Shown here: piece after piece, positions 16,874 through 25,928 of the stretch
How positions within the stretch are numbered: position 1 is the first letter of the stretch
How the letters are laid out: every line of letters starts with the position of its first letter
Source of the DNA: Candidatus Hydrogenedens sp.
Lineage (GTDB): Bacteria > Hydrogenedentota > Hydrogenedentia > Hydrogenedentales > Hydrogenedentaceae
DNA length: 41,580 nt
Assembly: GCA_035378955.1 (NCBI GenBank)
Contig: DAOSUS010000025.1
Coordinates: 1-41,580, forward strand
Direction: 5' to 3'
The notes under the pieces: generated by a model
Databases searched by the model: none
Seen by the model: the letters and a program-made list of their open reading frames with translations, nothing else
Told to the model about the DNA's origin: nothing
Position numbers and translations under genes: made by a program

Positions 16874-19294
16874 ATGCTAACACAAGAACAAATTACCAAA
16901 TTTACAGAAAAAATTCGTTTTAATCCTCAAAAAATTGAAACTCTTATAAACCTGATTAACAAAGGGAATCATTTAGAATATATATATCACTATCACCGAG
17001 ATGAAATAGGGATAGACAATTGGGGATTCCTTGTCCATATTATTGATGAATATAGAAAGTTTTCAGAAATTGAAAGTAAGAAAGAGAGTGTATTAACACA
17101 ATTAGAAAAGAATGAACTTTTAACTGATGAATTGAAGCAAATCATTTCTGATACATCCGATACAGCCTTATTAGATGATTTACTTCTCCCCTTAAAGAAA
17201 AAAAATCGCAGTCGCTCCCAAAAACCCATACAGCAGGGGTTGCAGGAATTAGCGGATTTTATATGGCAACAATTACCCGTAAATCAACCTATAGAAGTAA
17301 CTGCGGAAGCATTTGTCGAATCATCAAAATTGTCTATTACTCCTCAGGAAGCAATTGAGGGTGCTTTAATTATTCTTGCGGAACGGATTGAACAAGATTA
17401 CAAGGCAAGAACGATTGTTAAAGAAATGTTCTGGAAGAAAGGGCTTTTAGTTTCGACATCAACAAAAACAGCCCAAAGTCAGAAAACACAATTTGAAGCC
17501 TTCTATAATTATTCTGAGCCTATTCGTAAAATTAGTTCTATCCGTTTTCTTCAAATTTTAAGGGGAATGCGATTGGGCTTCTTAAAAGTTAGTCTTGAAA
17601 TTGATGAAAACGAAGCCATTGAAGAATTATCCAAAATATATGTTAAAGATAGTGGGAGTGTGTTTGAACCTTTTATCCGTTTGAGCATTCAAGATGCCTT
17701 TCGTAAGCAATTAAAAACGGTTTGTGAGAATAGGGTTTTTACAGAATTAAAGGATAATATAGAACAACAATTCGTGTCTGAGTTACGCGATGATTTAATA
17801 GACATATTAATGTTTCCTCCGGCAAATCTGGAGACTGTCATATCTATTATTCCTGGAATTGAGGAAGAATGGGCAGTATGTGTTGTAGACCGCGATGGAA
17901 ATTTGCTGGAATCTTCCCATATCTCTCCAATGGCTCCCAAAAATGAAATTAAAGAAGCACAGGATATTATCAAATCCTATATTGAAAGATATAAATCGAG
18001 ACATATTGTAATAGGAAATGGAGCAGGTGTTGAAGAAGCCGTTCAATTCGTTGGAGAATTAGCCTCACAATATACAAACCCGCGTGTGCGTTTTGTAACA
18101 TTTGAACAAAGATTTGCACAAAGTTTTGCTCGTTCCAAAATAGCAGAAATTGATTTGCCCAATCTTTCGGAAAAAATACGGGAAGCATATTATCTTGCAC
18201 GCTATTTTAATTCTCCACTTAAAGAACTTATAAAGTTAAATCTTTTGAGTTTGCCTGAGGGTATCCTCCACCGGGAAATAAATGAGAGGAAGTTCACTGC
18301 AGTTGCCCATCAAGTAATAGAACATTGTATTAATAGTATCGGTATTGATATTAATCAAGCCAGTATTAATGAATTGCGGCATATCGCAGGGCTAAAACAT
18401 AATATTGCAGAAAACATCGTTGAATATAGAACCGCCAAAGGAGGATTTAAAAACCGTAAAGAACTCCTTGAAGTCCCTGGTATAAATGAATCTGTATTTC
18501 AGCAATGTGCTGGTTTTCTTTATATAAAAAATGGAGATAATCCCTTAGACCAGACTCGTATACATCCTCAATGGTATGAACACATTGAAACTACAGCACA
18601 AGAATTGAATATTGAGATTTCCTCTTTATTCCGTTCTTTTAGAAGTGCACGAACATTAATAAGACGGCTTGAAGAAAAAAAGATATTCGGGAAACATACC
18701 CTAAAGACGATTTTAAAAGAGTTAAAGTCACCGGCTCGTGACCCAAGAGGATATTTTATATTCCCCAGGTATACTGATGGGATTTATCGTGTATCTGATT
18801 TGAAGGTAGGAATGCAGACAGAAGGGATTATTAAGAAAATTTTAAATAATTTGATTATTGTAGATATTGGAATTCCTATTGATGCAATTATTCATTTAAG
18901 AAACAACCCTTCTTTAACAAAAACACTAAAAAGAAACTTGCTGGATAAACGAATTGGAGATTTCATAAAGGTCAATATAGAATCCATAGATTTTGACAAT
19001 CAAAAAGTAATTCTAATACCTTATTTTCCACCTAAAAAAGAGAAAAAAGAAGAGGATAAAAAAGAGAGAAAGGAAAAATCTTTTTCATCTCAAAAGCAAA
19101 ATACTACAAAAGTAACCGATTCCAAAGAATCGGCAAGTAGTGACAAACCTAAGTTTGAAAGAAAGTTTTCAAAATTTCAAAAACCTAATGTAGAAAAAGA
19201 AAGTAAAAAATCGTCATCTATTTTAGAAAACCAATTGTTAAATACTCAGTTAGCAGACCAATTAGCAATACTCAAAGATAAATTACAATCTTGA
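16874..19294 (+). CDS. Degenerate Tex-like RNA-binding protein
   Basis: An 806-residue protein with the domain order of the transcription accessory factor Tex: helical N-terminus, YqgF/RNase H-like region (about 320-465), helix-hairpin-helix region (about 491-545) and a C-terminal S1-like domain (about 640-715). The HhH part is close to canonical: HCINSIGIDINQASINELR, NIAENIVEYRTAKGGFKNRK, AGFLYIKNGDNPLD and LKELKSPARDPR all match Tex. The YqgF signature does not: where Tex has GLDPGLRTG this protein has SIIPGIEEE (324-332), and the SEAGASVYSAS segment is also lost. A lysine/glutamate/serine-rich tail of about 90 residues is added. Tex binds RNA and affects transcription; whether this paralogue does is unknown. 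Confidence 0.85.
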   Translation: MLTQEQITKFTEKIRFNPQKIETLINLINKGNHLEYIYHYHRDEIGIDNWGFLVHIIDEYRKFSEIESKKESVLTQLEKNELLTDELKQIISDTSDTALLDDLLLPLKKKNRSRSQKPIQQGLQELADFIWQQLPVNQPIEVTAEAFVESSKLSITPQEAIEGALIILAERIEQDYKARTIVKEMFWKKGLLVSTSTKTAQSQKTQFEAFYNYSEPIRKISSIRFLQILRGMRLGFLKVSLEIDENEAIEELSKIYVKDSGSVFEPFIRLSIQDAFRKQLKTVCENRVFTELKDNIEQQFVSELRDDLIDILMFPPANLETVISIIPGIEEEWAVCVVDRDGNLLESSHISPMAPKNEIKEAQDIIKSYIERYKSRHIVIGNGAGVEEAVQFVGELASQYTNPRVRFVTFEQRFAQSFARSKIAEIDLPNLSEKIREAYYLARYFNSPLKELIKLNLLSLPEGILHREINERKFTAVAHQVIEHCINSIGIDINQASINELRHIAGLKHNIAENIVEYRTAKGGFKNRKELLEVPGINESVFQQCAGFLYIKNGDNPLDQTRIHPQWYEHIETTAQELNIEISSLFRSFRSARTLIRRLEEKKIFGKHTLKTILKELKSPARDPRGYFIFPRYTDGIYRVSDLKVGMQTEGIIKKILNNLIIVDIGIPIDAIIHLRNNPSLTKTLKRNLLDKRIGDFIKVNIESIDFDNQKVILIPYFPPKKEKKEEDKKERKEKSFSSQKQNTTKVTDSKESASSDKPKFERKFSKFQKPNVEKESKKSSSILENQLLNTQLADQLAILKDKLQS

Positions 19295-19343
19295 ACCTAA
19301 TAAAGGAATTGTAAAAATCTGATTATTAAAAAGGAGTAACTTG

Positions 19344-19742
19344 ATGAAGAAAAAAAATGTTACCTCAAAAGGTATAAATAAAAAAGATTACAAATACTTT
19401 GAAACATTGCTATTGGCAGAGAGAAAAAAAGTTATTCAGAATTTAACAAATCTGGATACGAGTGATTTGGTAGAAGAAAATTCAGGACCTGGGGAAGATA
19501 TATCTGATTATGCGGAAACAGGTACCGATGCTTTTGATATACAAATTGCTCTCTCTCTGGCAAGCGGGGAATCTCAACAATTACAAGAAATTGATGACGC
19601 AATAGAAAGAATTAGAAATAAAACCTATGGTATATGTGAAATGTGTAAAGAGCCTATCCCACGAAAAAGATTAGAGGCTATTCCTCATGCTCGCTTTTGT
19701 GTGCAATGTCAAAGTGAGTATGAAAAACAGCAAGAATCATAA
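19344..19742 (+). CDS. DksA/TraR-type C4 zinc-finger protein
   Basis: A 132-residue protein with a coiled-coil N-terminal half (YFETLLLAERKKVIQNLTNL) and a C-terminal zinc finger. Four cysteines at residues 98, 101, 119 and 122 lie in CEMCKEPIPRKRLEAIPHAR followed by FCVQCQ, matching DksA/TraR. Such proteins insert into the RNA polymerase secondary channel and tune initiation, often with ppGpp. The segment GEDISDYAETGTDAFD precedes the finger; the DxxDxA tip of E. coli DksA is not exactly present, so activity on polymerase may differ. AAGGAG seven bases before ATG 19344 sets the start; the TTG at 19341 is less likely. It follows the Tex-like gene by 49 bases. Confidence 0.92.
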   Translation: MKKKNVTSKGINKKDYKYFETLLLAERKKVIQNLTNLDTSDLVEENSGPGEDISDYAETGTDAFDIQIALSLASGESQQLQEIDDAIERIRNKTYGICEMCKEPIPRKRLEAIPHARFCVQCQSEYEKQQES

Positions 19743-19768
19743 TACTAACATACTATTGTCATTACATT

Positions 19769-20611
19769 ATGTATCCCACAATTATAGAATTTGGTTGGCT
19801 TAAAATACACAGTTATGGTTTATGTATTGCCATAGCCTTTTTATTATCACTCCATCTCACACAACGCGATGCACGCAAACGAGGAATTGACCCGGAAATT
19901 ATCCAGAGTGAAGCTATATTTGCTCTTCTTGCCGGTATCATAGGTGCTCGTGTTTTCCATATTATCATGTTTCCTTATGAATACTCCATTACCAATCCTA
20001 TTGGGTGGATTGCTATATGGCAGGGTGGACTTGTTTTTCAAGGTGCTCTCCCCTTTGCCTTTGGTTATGTTTTTTGGGCTATGCGTCGAAGAAAAGTTTC
20101 TTTCCTATTAATATCGGATTGTGCCGTTCCTTACTTAGCATTAGGACAAGGAATAGGTAGGATAGGATGTTTTTTCAATGGTTGCTGTTATGGGAAACCT
20201 TCCAATCTTCCCTTTGCTATTTCTTTCCCAGAAGGTTGCCCTGTTTACCAGTCTTATCCTGGAAACAATGGATGGTCTCTTCCTGTTCATCCAACACAAT
20301 TGTATGCTGTAGTAGGTCTCGTTTTTCTTTGTGTTGTATTGATATATCTTCGTGATGAATGGAATCCATTTACAGGTTTTACCATTCCCTCATATTTATT
20401 TTTACATGGATTACTTCGATTCATCAATGAATTTTTCCGTGGCGACCATAACTCTACTGTTTTAGGTTTTGGTGTTTTAAGCGACCAACAAATGTTTTGC
20501 ATTCTGGAAATTTTACTGGGAATTTTCCTCTTCTGGTTATTACGGACCTATCACAAAATTCAACAAACTTCTGCAGAAATTCAACAAAGTTCCAAGAAAA
20601 AGAAAAAATAA
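19769..20611 (+). CDS. lgt: Prolipoprotein diacylglyceryl transferase
   Basis: Transfers diacylglycerol from phosphatidylglycerol to the lipobox cysteine of prolipoproteins in the inner membrane. The 280-residue, seven-TM-like protein contains the Lgt signature GQGIGRIGCFFNGCCYG (R131 matches the essential R143 of E. coli), WQGGLVFQGALPF, HPTQLYAVVGL and GLLRFINEFFRGD. In the WQGG motif the residue aligned with E. coli H103 is Q91. No clear Shine-Dalgarno is visible upstream of the ATG, but the N-terminus (MYPTIIEFGWLKIHSYGL) is the usual Lgt start. The C-terminus ends in five lysines. It lies between the DksA-like gene and mutL on one strand. Confidence 0.95.
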   Translation: MYPTIIEFGWLKIHSYGLCIAIAFLLSLHLTQRDARKRGIDPEIIQSEAIFALLAGIIGARVFHIIMFPYEYSITNPIGWIAIWQGGLVFQGALPFAFGYVFWAMRRRKVSFLLISDCAVPYLALGQGIGRIGCFFNGCCYGKPSNLPFAISFPEGCPVYQSYPGNNGWSLPVHPTQLYAVVGLVFLCVVLIYLRDEWNPFTGFTIPSYLFLHGLLRFINEFFRGDHNSTVLGFGVLSDQQMFCILEILLGIFLFWLLRTYHKIQQTSAEIQQSSKKKKK

Positions 20612-20675
20612 TCTATTCCCTATCTCTTTTTTTTATAATATTATAATCATATTAATTTTGTAATCAGGTCTTATT

Positions 20676-22607
20676 ATGTCAGACAAAGAAAATAAAATAA
20701 GAGTACTTCCTGAAGAAATAACTAACAAGATTGCCGCTGGAGAAGTTGTTGAAAGACCTGCATCTGTTGTAAAAGAACTCATTGAAAATAGCATAGATGC
20801 TGGGGCAAAACGAATTACAATTCGTCTTTCTGCATCCGGTTTAAGGCTTATTGAAGTTATTGATGATGGTATCGGAATGTCTGAACAAGACGCCATTCTT
20901 GCTATAGAGAGACATGCGACAAGTAAAATTACCTCAGCGAAAGATCTCGAAGCGATACATACCTTTGGATTTCGTGGTGAAGCATTGAGCAGTATTTCTG
21001 CTGTATCTCAGTTTGTTTTAACCACAAAACGATTGCAGGATAATACAGGCACGCAAATTGTTGTTAATGGTGGCATATTAAAATCTGTTTCCTCTGTAGG
21101 TAGCCCACAGGGAACAAAAATCTCTGTAAATCGCCTCTTTTTTAATACCCCTGTAAGGTTAAAATTCTTAAAAGGCTTAACTACAGAATTAAGCCATTGT
21201 ATTGATATTGTCCAGAAATATGCCCTTGCTCATGAAGATGTTGGTTTTAAATTATTCCATAACGACAAACTTCTTTTTGATATTCCCCCTGGCATAAATT
21301 TATACAATAGGATTTCTCTTATTTGGGGTAAGTCTACTGTATCAGAGATGTTACACATAAAACCTGTAACTCATAATCTTTTCTCTAACGAATCCGAAGT
21401 TATGCCTATTACTATTTATGGGTATGTTGGATTACCTTCTCTGACTCGTTCTCATCGTTCCCATCAATTATTTTTTGTCAATAAAAGGCCTGTTTCCAGT
21501 CGAACTTTACAATACAGTCTGGAAGAAGCCTATAGAAACCTTGTTATGGTGGGCAGATACCCTGTCGCTATTCTTTTTATAGAACTACCTCCACAATGGG
21601 TTGATGTCAACATTCATCCTACTAAAAAAGAAATTAAATTTAGAGATGAAAGAATTATTTCCAAGCATATCGTAACAACTCTTCGTAATCAATTATCCCT
21701 CATACCGGGACAAAAACATTACGATTCCCCACAAATAACCCCACAAATAACTGAAAAGCAACAACCCGTTCCTGCTGTTTCGGCTTATTCTAATATAGAT
21801 ACCTCATCTACATTTATCGATAACTCCGATATTGAGGCGATTCCTAAAAGCACTAATGATTCGGTAGAAAATGAACCTGTAGAATCTCAACAAAAAACCA
21901 TTACAGAAGATACCCATATTTTTTTTAATACGGATAGGGACAAAACACATATTTCTTCAAATGAGAAACAAGCACAAGAGGAGCAACCTTCACTTTTACC
22001 CCATCCCATTTTTTCCGAATTTGTTCCGGGAGAAGAAATTCCAATACAAGTTTTTGATTCTTATTTAGTTCTTCCGGAAAAAGACCGTATTTTAATTATT
22101 GACCAACATGCTCTACATGAACGATTAAATTTTGAACAGTTAAAGAAAGAATTGCAGGAAAAGGATTTTGTCTTTCAGCAGCTTGTTATACCTATTCTTA
22201 TAGAAGTTCCATCTAATTATTTTAAGATTTTGGAAGATAAAAAGGAAATATTCCAAAAGATAGGTATTGATATTGAACCCTTTGGAGAAAACACATTTCA
22301 AATAACATCTATATGTGAATTATATGATGAAGGTAAAATAAAAGATATTGTTTTTGAACTACTTGAAGAAATGGTACAGGGCGATTTGTTTGAAAAAGAA
22401 AATTATTTTGAATCCCTATTGAGTATTGCAACTAAAGCATGTAAAAAATCAGTTAAAGCAGGCGATAAATTAGAACCTATGGAACGATTGTATTTAATAA
22501 AAGGATTTAAATCCCTAACACCTCCATATACATGCCCTCACGGAAGGCCTATTTTAATAGAATTAACCTTGCAACAAATGGAAAAAAGCTTCCGGAGAAG
22601 ACAGTAA
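20676..22607 (+). CDS. mutL: DNA mismatch repair protein MutL, endonuclease type
   Basis: Couples mismatch recognition by MutS to strand removal. The 643-residue protein has the GHKL ATPase motifs near the N-terminus: AAGEVVERPASVVKELIENS, IDDGIGM, RHATSKI and TFGFRGEALSSI. A variable linker follows (about 345-440), then a C-terminal domain carrying the metal-dependent nicking motif DQHALHERLNFE from D476, a cysteine/lysine segment (ACKKSVKAGDKL) and CPHGRPI from C620. These mark a MutL that nicks DNA itself, as in bacteria without MutH. The linker contains a 12-base tandem repeat. No mutS is in the window. The stop codon overlaps the miaA start as TAATG. Confidence 0.97.
   Translation: MSDKENKIRVLPEEITNKIAAGEVVERPASVVKELIENSIDAGAKRITIRLSASGLRLIEVIDDGIGMSEQDAILAIERHATSKITSAKDLEAIHTFGFRGEALSSISAVSQFVLTTKRLQDNTGTQIVVNGGILKSVSSVGSPQGTKISVNRLFFNTPVRLKFLKGLTTELSHCIDIVQKYALAHEDVGFKLFHNDKLLFDIPPGINLYNRISLIWGKSTVSEMLHIKPVTHNLFSNESEVMPITIYGYVGLPSLTRSHRSHQLFFVNKRPVSSRTLQYSLEEAYRNLVMVGRYPVAILFIELPPQWVDVNIHPTKKEIKFRDERIISKHIVTTLRNQLSLIPGQKHYDSPQITPQITEKQQPVPAVSAYSNIDTSSTFIDNSDIEAIPKSTNDSVENEPVESQQKTITEDTHIFFNTDRDKTHISSNEKQAQEEQPSLLPHPIFSEFVPGEEIPIQVFDSYLVLPEKDRILIIDQHALHERLNFEQLKKELQEKDFVFQQLVIPILIEVPSNYFKILEDKKEIFQKIGIDIEPFGENTFQITSICELYDEGKIKDIVFELLEEMVQGDLFEKENYFESLLSIATKACKKSVKAGDKLEPMERLYLIKGFKSLTPPYTCPHGRPILIELTLQQMEKSFRRRQ
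21727..21750 (+). repeat. 12-bp tandem duplication inside mutL
   Basis: CCCCACAAATAA occurs twice in direct tandem (21727-21738 and 21739-21750) and encodes a repeated Pro-Gln-Ile-Thr in the non-conserved linker. It is in frame, so slippage would change linker length without breaking the gene. Confidence 0.9.
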
Positions 22608-23584
22608 TGGATGCAATAGCCGTAGTAGGACCCACCGCATCTGGGAAAACAGCTCTTTCTATTCGACTGGCAGAAGAATTTAATAGTGAAATTATTTCCT
22701 CGGATTCCATGCAGTTTTATCAAGGTATGGAGATTGGGACAGCTGTTCCATCTACGGAAATAAGGAAAAGAATACCCCATCATTTTTTAGTTTTTGTTCC
22801 TCCTGATTTCCGTATGAATGCGGGTATATTTCAGGAATTAGCGAGAAGAGAATTGAATAGAATTAAAAATGAGGGAAAGGTTCCTATTATTGTGGGTGGT
22901 TCGGGTCTTTACACATCTGCTCTCATAGATGGATTATTCGAAGGCCCTGCCTCTTCTGAGGATATAAGAAAAAGACTAAAAAAACAATTGGTGGAACAGG
23001 GGCCAGAACATCTTGTAAAAATATTAAAAGATGTTGACCCTGTATACTTTTCAAAATTAACAAGTCCTAATGATATTGTTCGTGTTATTCGAGCATTAGA
23101 AGTATATGAGTTAACAGGAATTCCCTTTTCTGAATGGCACAGACAACATCAACAACAAGCCCAGCCCCTAAATGTATTACAAATTGCGATAAATTGGGAA
23201 CGAGATATTTTGTATGAGCGAATTAATAATCGAGTAGATGAAATGATCAAAGAAGGTTGGATAGATGAGGTAAAAATTCTATTAGAAAAAGGTTATGAAA
23301 AAGATATATACCGATTAAAAGCATTGGGATATAGAGAAATTGTTTACTTTTTGAAGGGGATGCAAGACATTTCTACGACTATGTGCAATATAAAATTACA
23401 TCATCGAAGATATGCGAAACGCCAGATAACATGGTTTCGGTCTGACAAAAGGGTAAACTGGATTGATGCAAACCCCATCAAATCTATAAACGACTTATTA
23501 TATTCTATATATCCTCTTATAGAAAATTTTAATAAAAATAACCTGCCAGAGACATATCCTTGTTTTTTGTTTAGAAATTATTAG
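22607..23584 (+). CDS. miaA: tRNA dimethylallyltransferase
   Basis: Adds a dimethylallyl group to A37 of tRNAs that read UNN codons. The 325-residue protein starts MDAIAVVGPTASGKTALS, with the P-loop at residues 8-15, then SSDSMQFYQGMEIGTA, PHHFLVFVPP, VGGSGLYTSALIDG and RLKALGYREI, all family motifs; RRYAKRQITWFR is the tRNA-binding helix. The frame is open to 22532, but I start it at the ATG that overlaps the mutL stop (TAATG): GGAG lies nine bases upstream, and the extra 25 residues in front have no counterpart in MiaA. It is translationally coupled to mutL, an arrangement also seen in other bacteria. Confidence 0.96.
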   Translation: MDAIAVVGPTASGKTALSIRLAEEFNSEIISSDSMQFYQGMEIGTAVPSTEIRKRIPHHFLVFVPPDFRMNAGIFQELARRELNRIKNEGKVPIIVGGSGLYTSALIDGLFEGPASSEDIRKRLKKQLVEQGPEHLVKILKDVDPVYFSKLTSPNDIVRVIRALEVYELTGIPFSEWHRQHQQQAQPLNVLQIAINWERDILYERINNRVDEMIKEGWIDEVKILLEKGYEKDIYRLKALGYREIVYFLKGMQDISTTMCNIKLHHRRYAKRQITWFRSDKRVNWIDANPIKSINDLLYSIYPLIENFNKNNLPETYPCFLFRNY

Positions 23585-23626
23585 TAATCTTTTGTGTTGT
23601 TTCTTTTATCATTTAAATCCGTTTTT

Positions 23627-23655
23627 TTGCAAATTACCTATAAATAATGTTAAAT
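23627..23655 (+). promoter_or_regulatory. Candidate promoter of the por operon
   Basis: TTGCAA (23627-23632) and TTAAAT (23650-23655) are 17 bases apart in the 126-base AT-rich gap before porG. The boxes are weak matches, so this is only a candidate. Confidence 0.3.
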
Positions 23656-23710
23656 TTTTAATTAAATAACTTCTAAATTATTTTATTATTTATATTAGTT
23701 AGGTTTTTAC

Positions 23711-24358
23711 ATGGAGCAGTATAAAGAAGTTTCTAATTTTTTCCGAAATTATAAAAAAGACAATATAATACAAATACGATGGCATGGTAGAGGTGGACAG
23801 GGTGCTGTAACATCCGCAAAAATTCTTGCAGTGGCGGGATTTATTTCGGGTTACAAAGGTGTTACTTCTGCCCCATTTTTTGGTGCTGAAAGAAGAGGTG
23901 CCCCTGTAATAGCAACAACAAAATTAAGTAAAGATGTTATTTGCGATTTCAGTCAGATTGATTCGCCGGATATTGTAGTTATACTCGATAATACATTGTT
24001 AAAATCCACAAATATTACTCAGGGATTGAAATCCCATGGATGGGTTGTTTTAAACACTCCGCCGCAATTTGAATATGACTTTTTACAAAATCACTTTAAT
24101 TTTATAAGGGTAAATGCAACAAAGATTGCAGAGGAAGCGGGGCTTATCTATGCAGGGATACCATTAGTAAACACCCCTATGTTAGGGACTTTTCTTCATA
24201 TCTTACCGAATATAGACTTTTCACATATTCACAGAGCATTAGAACAATTTTTTTCTCCTAAGGCGGTATCAAAGAATTTTGATGTTATTTCCCGTGTTTA
24301 TAAAGAATGTATTGTAGAGAAATCAGAAAGTAATTTTCAGGAGTTACAAAAATCATGA
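23711..24358 (+). CDS. porG: Pyruvate:ferredoxin oxidoreductase, gamma subunit
   Basis: A 215-residue subunit of a four-subunit 2-oxoacid:ferredoxin oxidoreductase. It has the gamma-domain glycine-rich signature WHGRGGQGAVTSAKILA, GVTSAPFFGAERRGAPV and IVVILDNTLLKS. In the complex it supports coenzyme A binding. Its last four bases overlap the porD start (ATGA), showing translational coupling. Gene order porG-porD-porA-porB matches thermophile and archaeal-type POR operons rather than the single-chain enzyme. The substrate call, pyruvate, comes from the alpha and beta subunits. Confidence 0.93.
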   Translation: MEQYKEVSNFFRNYKKDNIIQIRWHGRGGQGAVTSAKILAVAGFISGYKGVTSAPFFGAERRGAPVIATTKLSKDVICDFSQIDSPDIVVILDNTLLKSTNITQGLKSHGWVVLNTPPQFEYDFLQNHFNFIRVNATKIAEEAGLIYAGIPLVNTPMLGTFLHILPNIDFSHIHRALEQFFSPKAVSKNFDVISRVYKECIVEKSESNFQELQKS

Positions 24359-24666
24359 ATACACGCGATTGTGGACATATAATATCAGGTTCTTCTCCTG
24401 CGAAAGGGGAAGCCGGTAAAACAGGTGAATGGAGAACCCAACGCCCCGTTGTTAATAAAGAAAAATGTTTGGCTGCAAAGGCGAACAAAGATATTTGTTA
24501 TCAATGTTGGGCTTTTTGTCCAGAAGGTGCTATAGAAAGAAAACCGGGGGGACCTGTAGATTTAACATATTGTAAAGGTTGTGGGATTTGTGCACAAATA
24601 TGTCCTGCGGACGCTATACAAATGGAAAACGAATATGACAGTTCTGAACAACGAAAAAACGATTAA
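24355..24666 (+). CDS. porD: Pyruvate:ferredoxin oxidoreductase, delta (ferredoxin-like) subunit
   Basis: A 103-residue two-cluster ferredoxin-type subunit that passes electrons from the TPP enzyme to external ferredoxin. The second cluster is canonical: CKGCGICAQICP (residues 73-84). The first is unusual: C38, then C48-YQ-C51-WAF-C55-P, so C38 and C48 are separated by nine residues instead of the usual two. The remaining two cysteines that normally complete the pattern are in place, and PEGAI follows as in other PorD proteins. The N-terminus includes GEWRTQRPVVNKEKC, the usual lead-in. It overlaps porG by four bases and porA begins inside its 3' end. Confidence 0.92.
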   Translation: MNTRDCGHIISGSSPAKGEAGKTGEWRTQRPVVNKEKCLAAKANKDICYQCWAFCPEGAIERKPGGPVDLTYCKGCGICAQICPADAIQMENEYDSSEQRKND

Positions 24667-25918
24667 TATTCACAATCACTCATCAAATCCTAAAGCATAT
24701 CCTCCCGGGGAATATGTGCTTACGGGGAATCAATCTGCCGCTATTGGAGCGTTTCTTTGTGGAGTGCAGGTTATCGCCGCATATCCTATCACTCCCCAAT
24801 CACCCGTTGTAGAAGATTTGGCTAAGTTTGTAGAAGATGGAGAATTACCTGCAGAATTTGTTCCTGTAGAGAGTGAACATAGTGCCATGGGGGTATGTAT
24901 AGGTGCTTCAATTGCTGGTGCTCGTGTTTTCACGGCAACAAGTGCCAATGGATTGGCATACATGTGCGAACAACTTCATTGGGCATCGGGTTCGCGTTTG
25001 CCTATCGTAATGGCTTGCGTAAATCGGGCAATGGCGGCACCATGGAGTGTTCTTAATGACCAACAGGATTCCATGTCTCAAAGAGACGCAGGATGGATAC
25101 AATTATTTTGTAAAGATAATCAGGAAATAATTGATACGATTATACAGGCATATCGTATTGCAGAAAAAGTATATCTTCCGGTTATGGTTTGTTATGATGG
25201 TTATATACTTTCTCACACTGTAATGCCTCTTGAAGTTCCCGATGGTAATAAGGTAAAAAATTTTTTACCGTCTTACACACCCCATACTCCATTAGATATA
25301 AATAATCCGGTTAATATCAATCCTGTTACTCTTGCCGAGCCCAGATACAATGCAGAGGGGGTTCTCTGCCATGGATATATGGAACACAAATATCTTCATC
25401 ATAAAGCCCTTCGGGATAGCCTAAATACAATTGAAGAAGTTGATTTGGAATATAAAGATATCTTTGGCAGAAGTGCCGGAGGATTATTTTCACTTTATAA
25501 AACCGATGATGCAGAAGTTGTAATTGTTTGTGCTGGTAGTTTGTCTAAAATGAACATTTTAGTCGTGGACATGTTACGAGAACAAAATGTCCCCATAGGA
25601 TTGGTTTCTTTAAGGTCATATAGGCCTTTTCCTAATCAAAAACTATCGTCAGCATTAAAAAACAAAAAACTCATATTAACCATTGATAAAAGTCTTAGTT
25701 ATGGATATCAGGGTCCTATATGTATTGATGTAAAATCCTGTTTGCTTGAAGCAGGTATTTCCTCTATCGTTATCAGTTTTATAGCAGGACTTGGTGGAAG
25801 AGATATAAAACCTTATGAAATAGCAGAAACAGCATACGATTACTGGAATAAGTATTTAAATAAGGGATTAACCCCTGAAAATATATACGAATCCCAATGG
25901 ATTAACTGTAAATATTAG
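24635..25918 (+). CDS. porA: Pyruvate:ferredoxin oxidoreductase, alpha subunit
   Basis: A 427-residue subunit with the pyrimidine-binding and transketolase-like domains. Motifs: GNQSAAIGAFLCGVQVIAAY then PITPQSPVVEDLA; FVPVESEHSAMGVCIGAS with the catalytic-type Glu; FTATSANGLAYMCEQLHWAS; and SMSQRDAGWIQLFCKDNQE, which is characteristic of pyruvate enzymes. The open frame extends to 24581, but I start at ATG 24635, with GGA eight bases upstream; the longer version adds residues read out of frame from the porD ferredoxin domain. It overlaps porD by 32 bases and is followed by porB after ten. Confidence 0.94.
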   Translation: MTVLNNEKTINIHNHSSNPKAYPPGEYVLTGNQSAAIGAFLCGVQVIAAYPITPQSPVVEDLAKFVEDGELPAEFVPVESEHSAMGVCIGASIAGARVFTATSANGLAYMCEQLHWASGSRLPIVMACVNRAMAAPWSVLNDQQDSMSQRDAGWIQLFCKDNQEIIDTIIQAYRIAEKVYLPVMVCYDGYILSHTVMPLEVPDGNKVKNFLPSYTPHTPLDINNPVNINPVTLAEPRYNAEGVLCHGYMEHKYLHHKALRDSLNTIEEVDLEYKDIFGRSAGGLFSLYKTDDAEVVIVCAGSLSKMNILVVDMLREQNVPIGLVSLRSYRPFPNQKLSSALKNKKLILTIDKSLSYGYQGPICIDVKSCLLEAGISSIVISFIAGLGGRDIKPYEIAETAYDYWNKYLNKGLTPENIYESQWINCKY

Positions 25919-25928
25919 GAAAAGTAGT

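Noticed and set aside
22532..22606. Upstream extension of the miaA frame
   Set aside because: These codons overlap the conserved end of mutL, and MiaA proteins begin at the P-loop-proximal Met.
24581..24634. Upstream extension of the porA frame
   Set aside because: It lies over the porD ferredoxin domain in another frame; ATG 24635 fits the family start.
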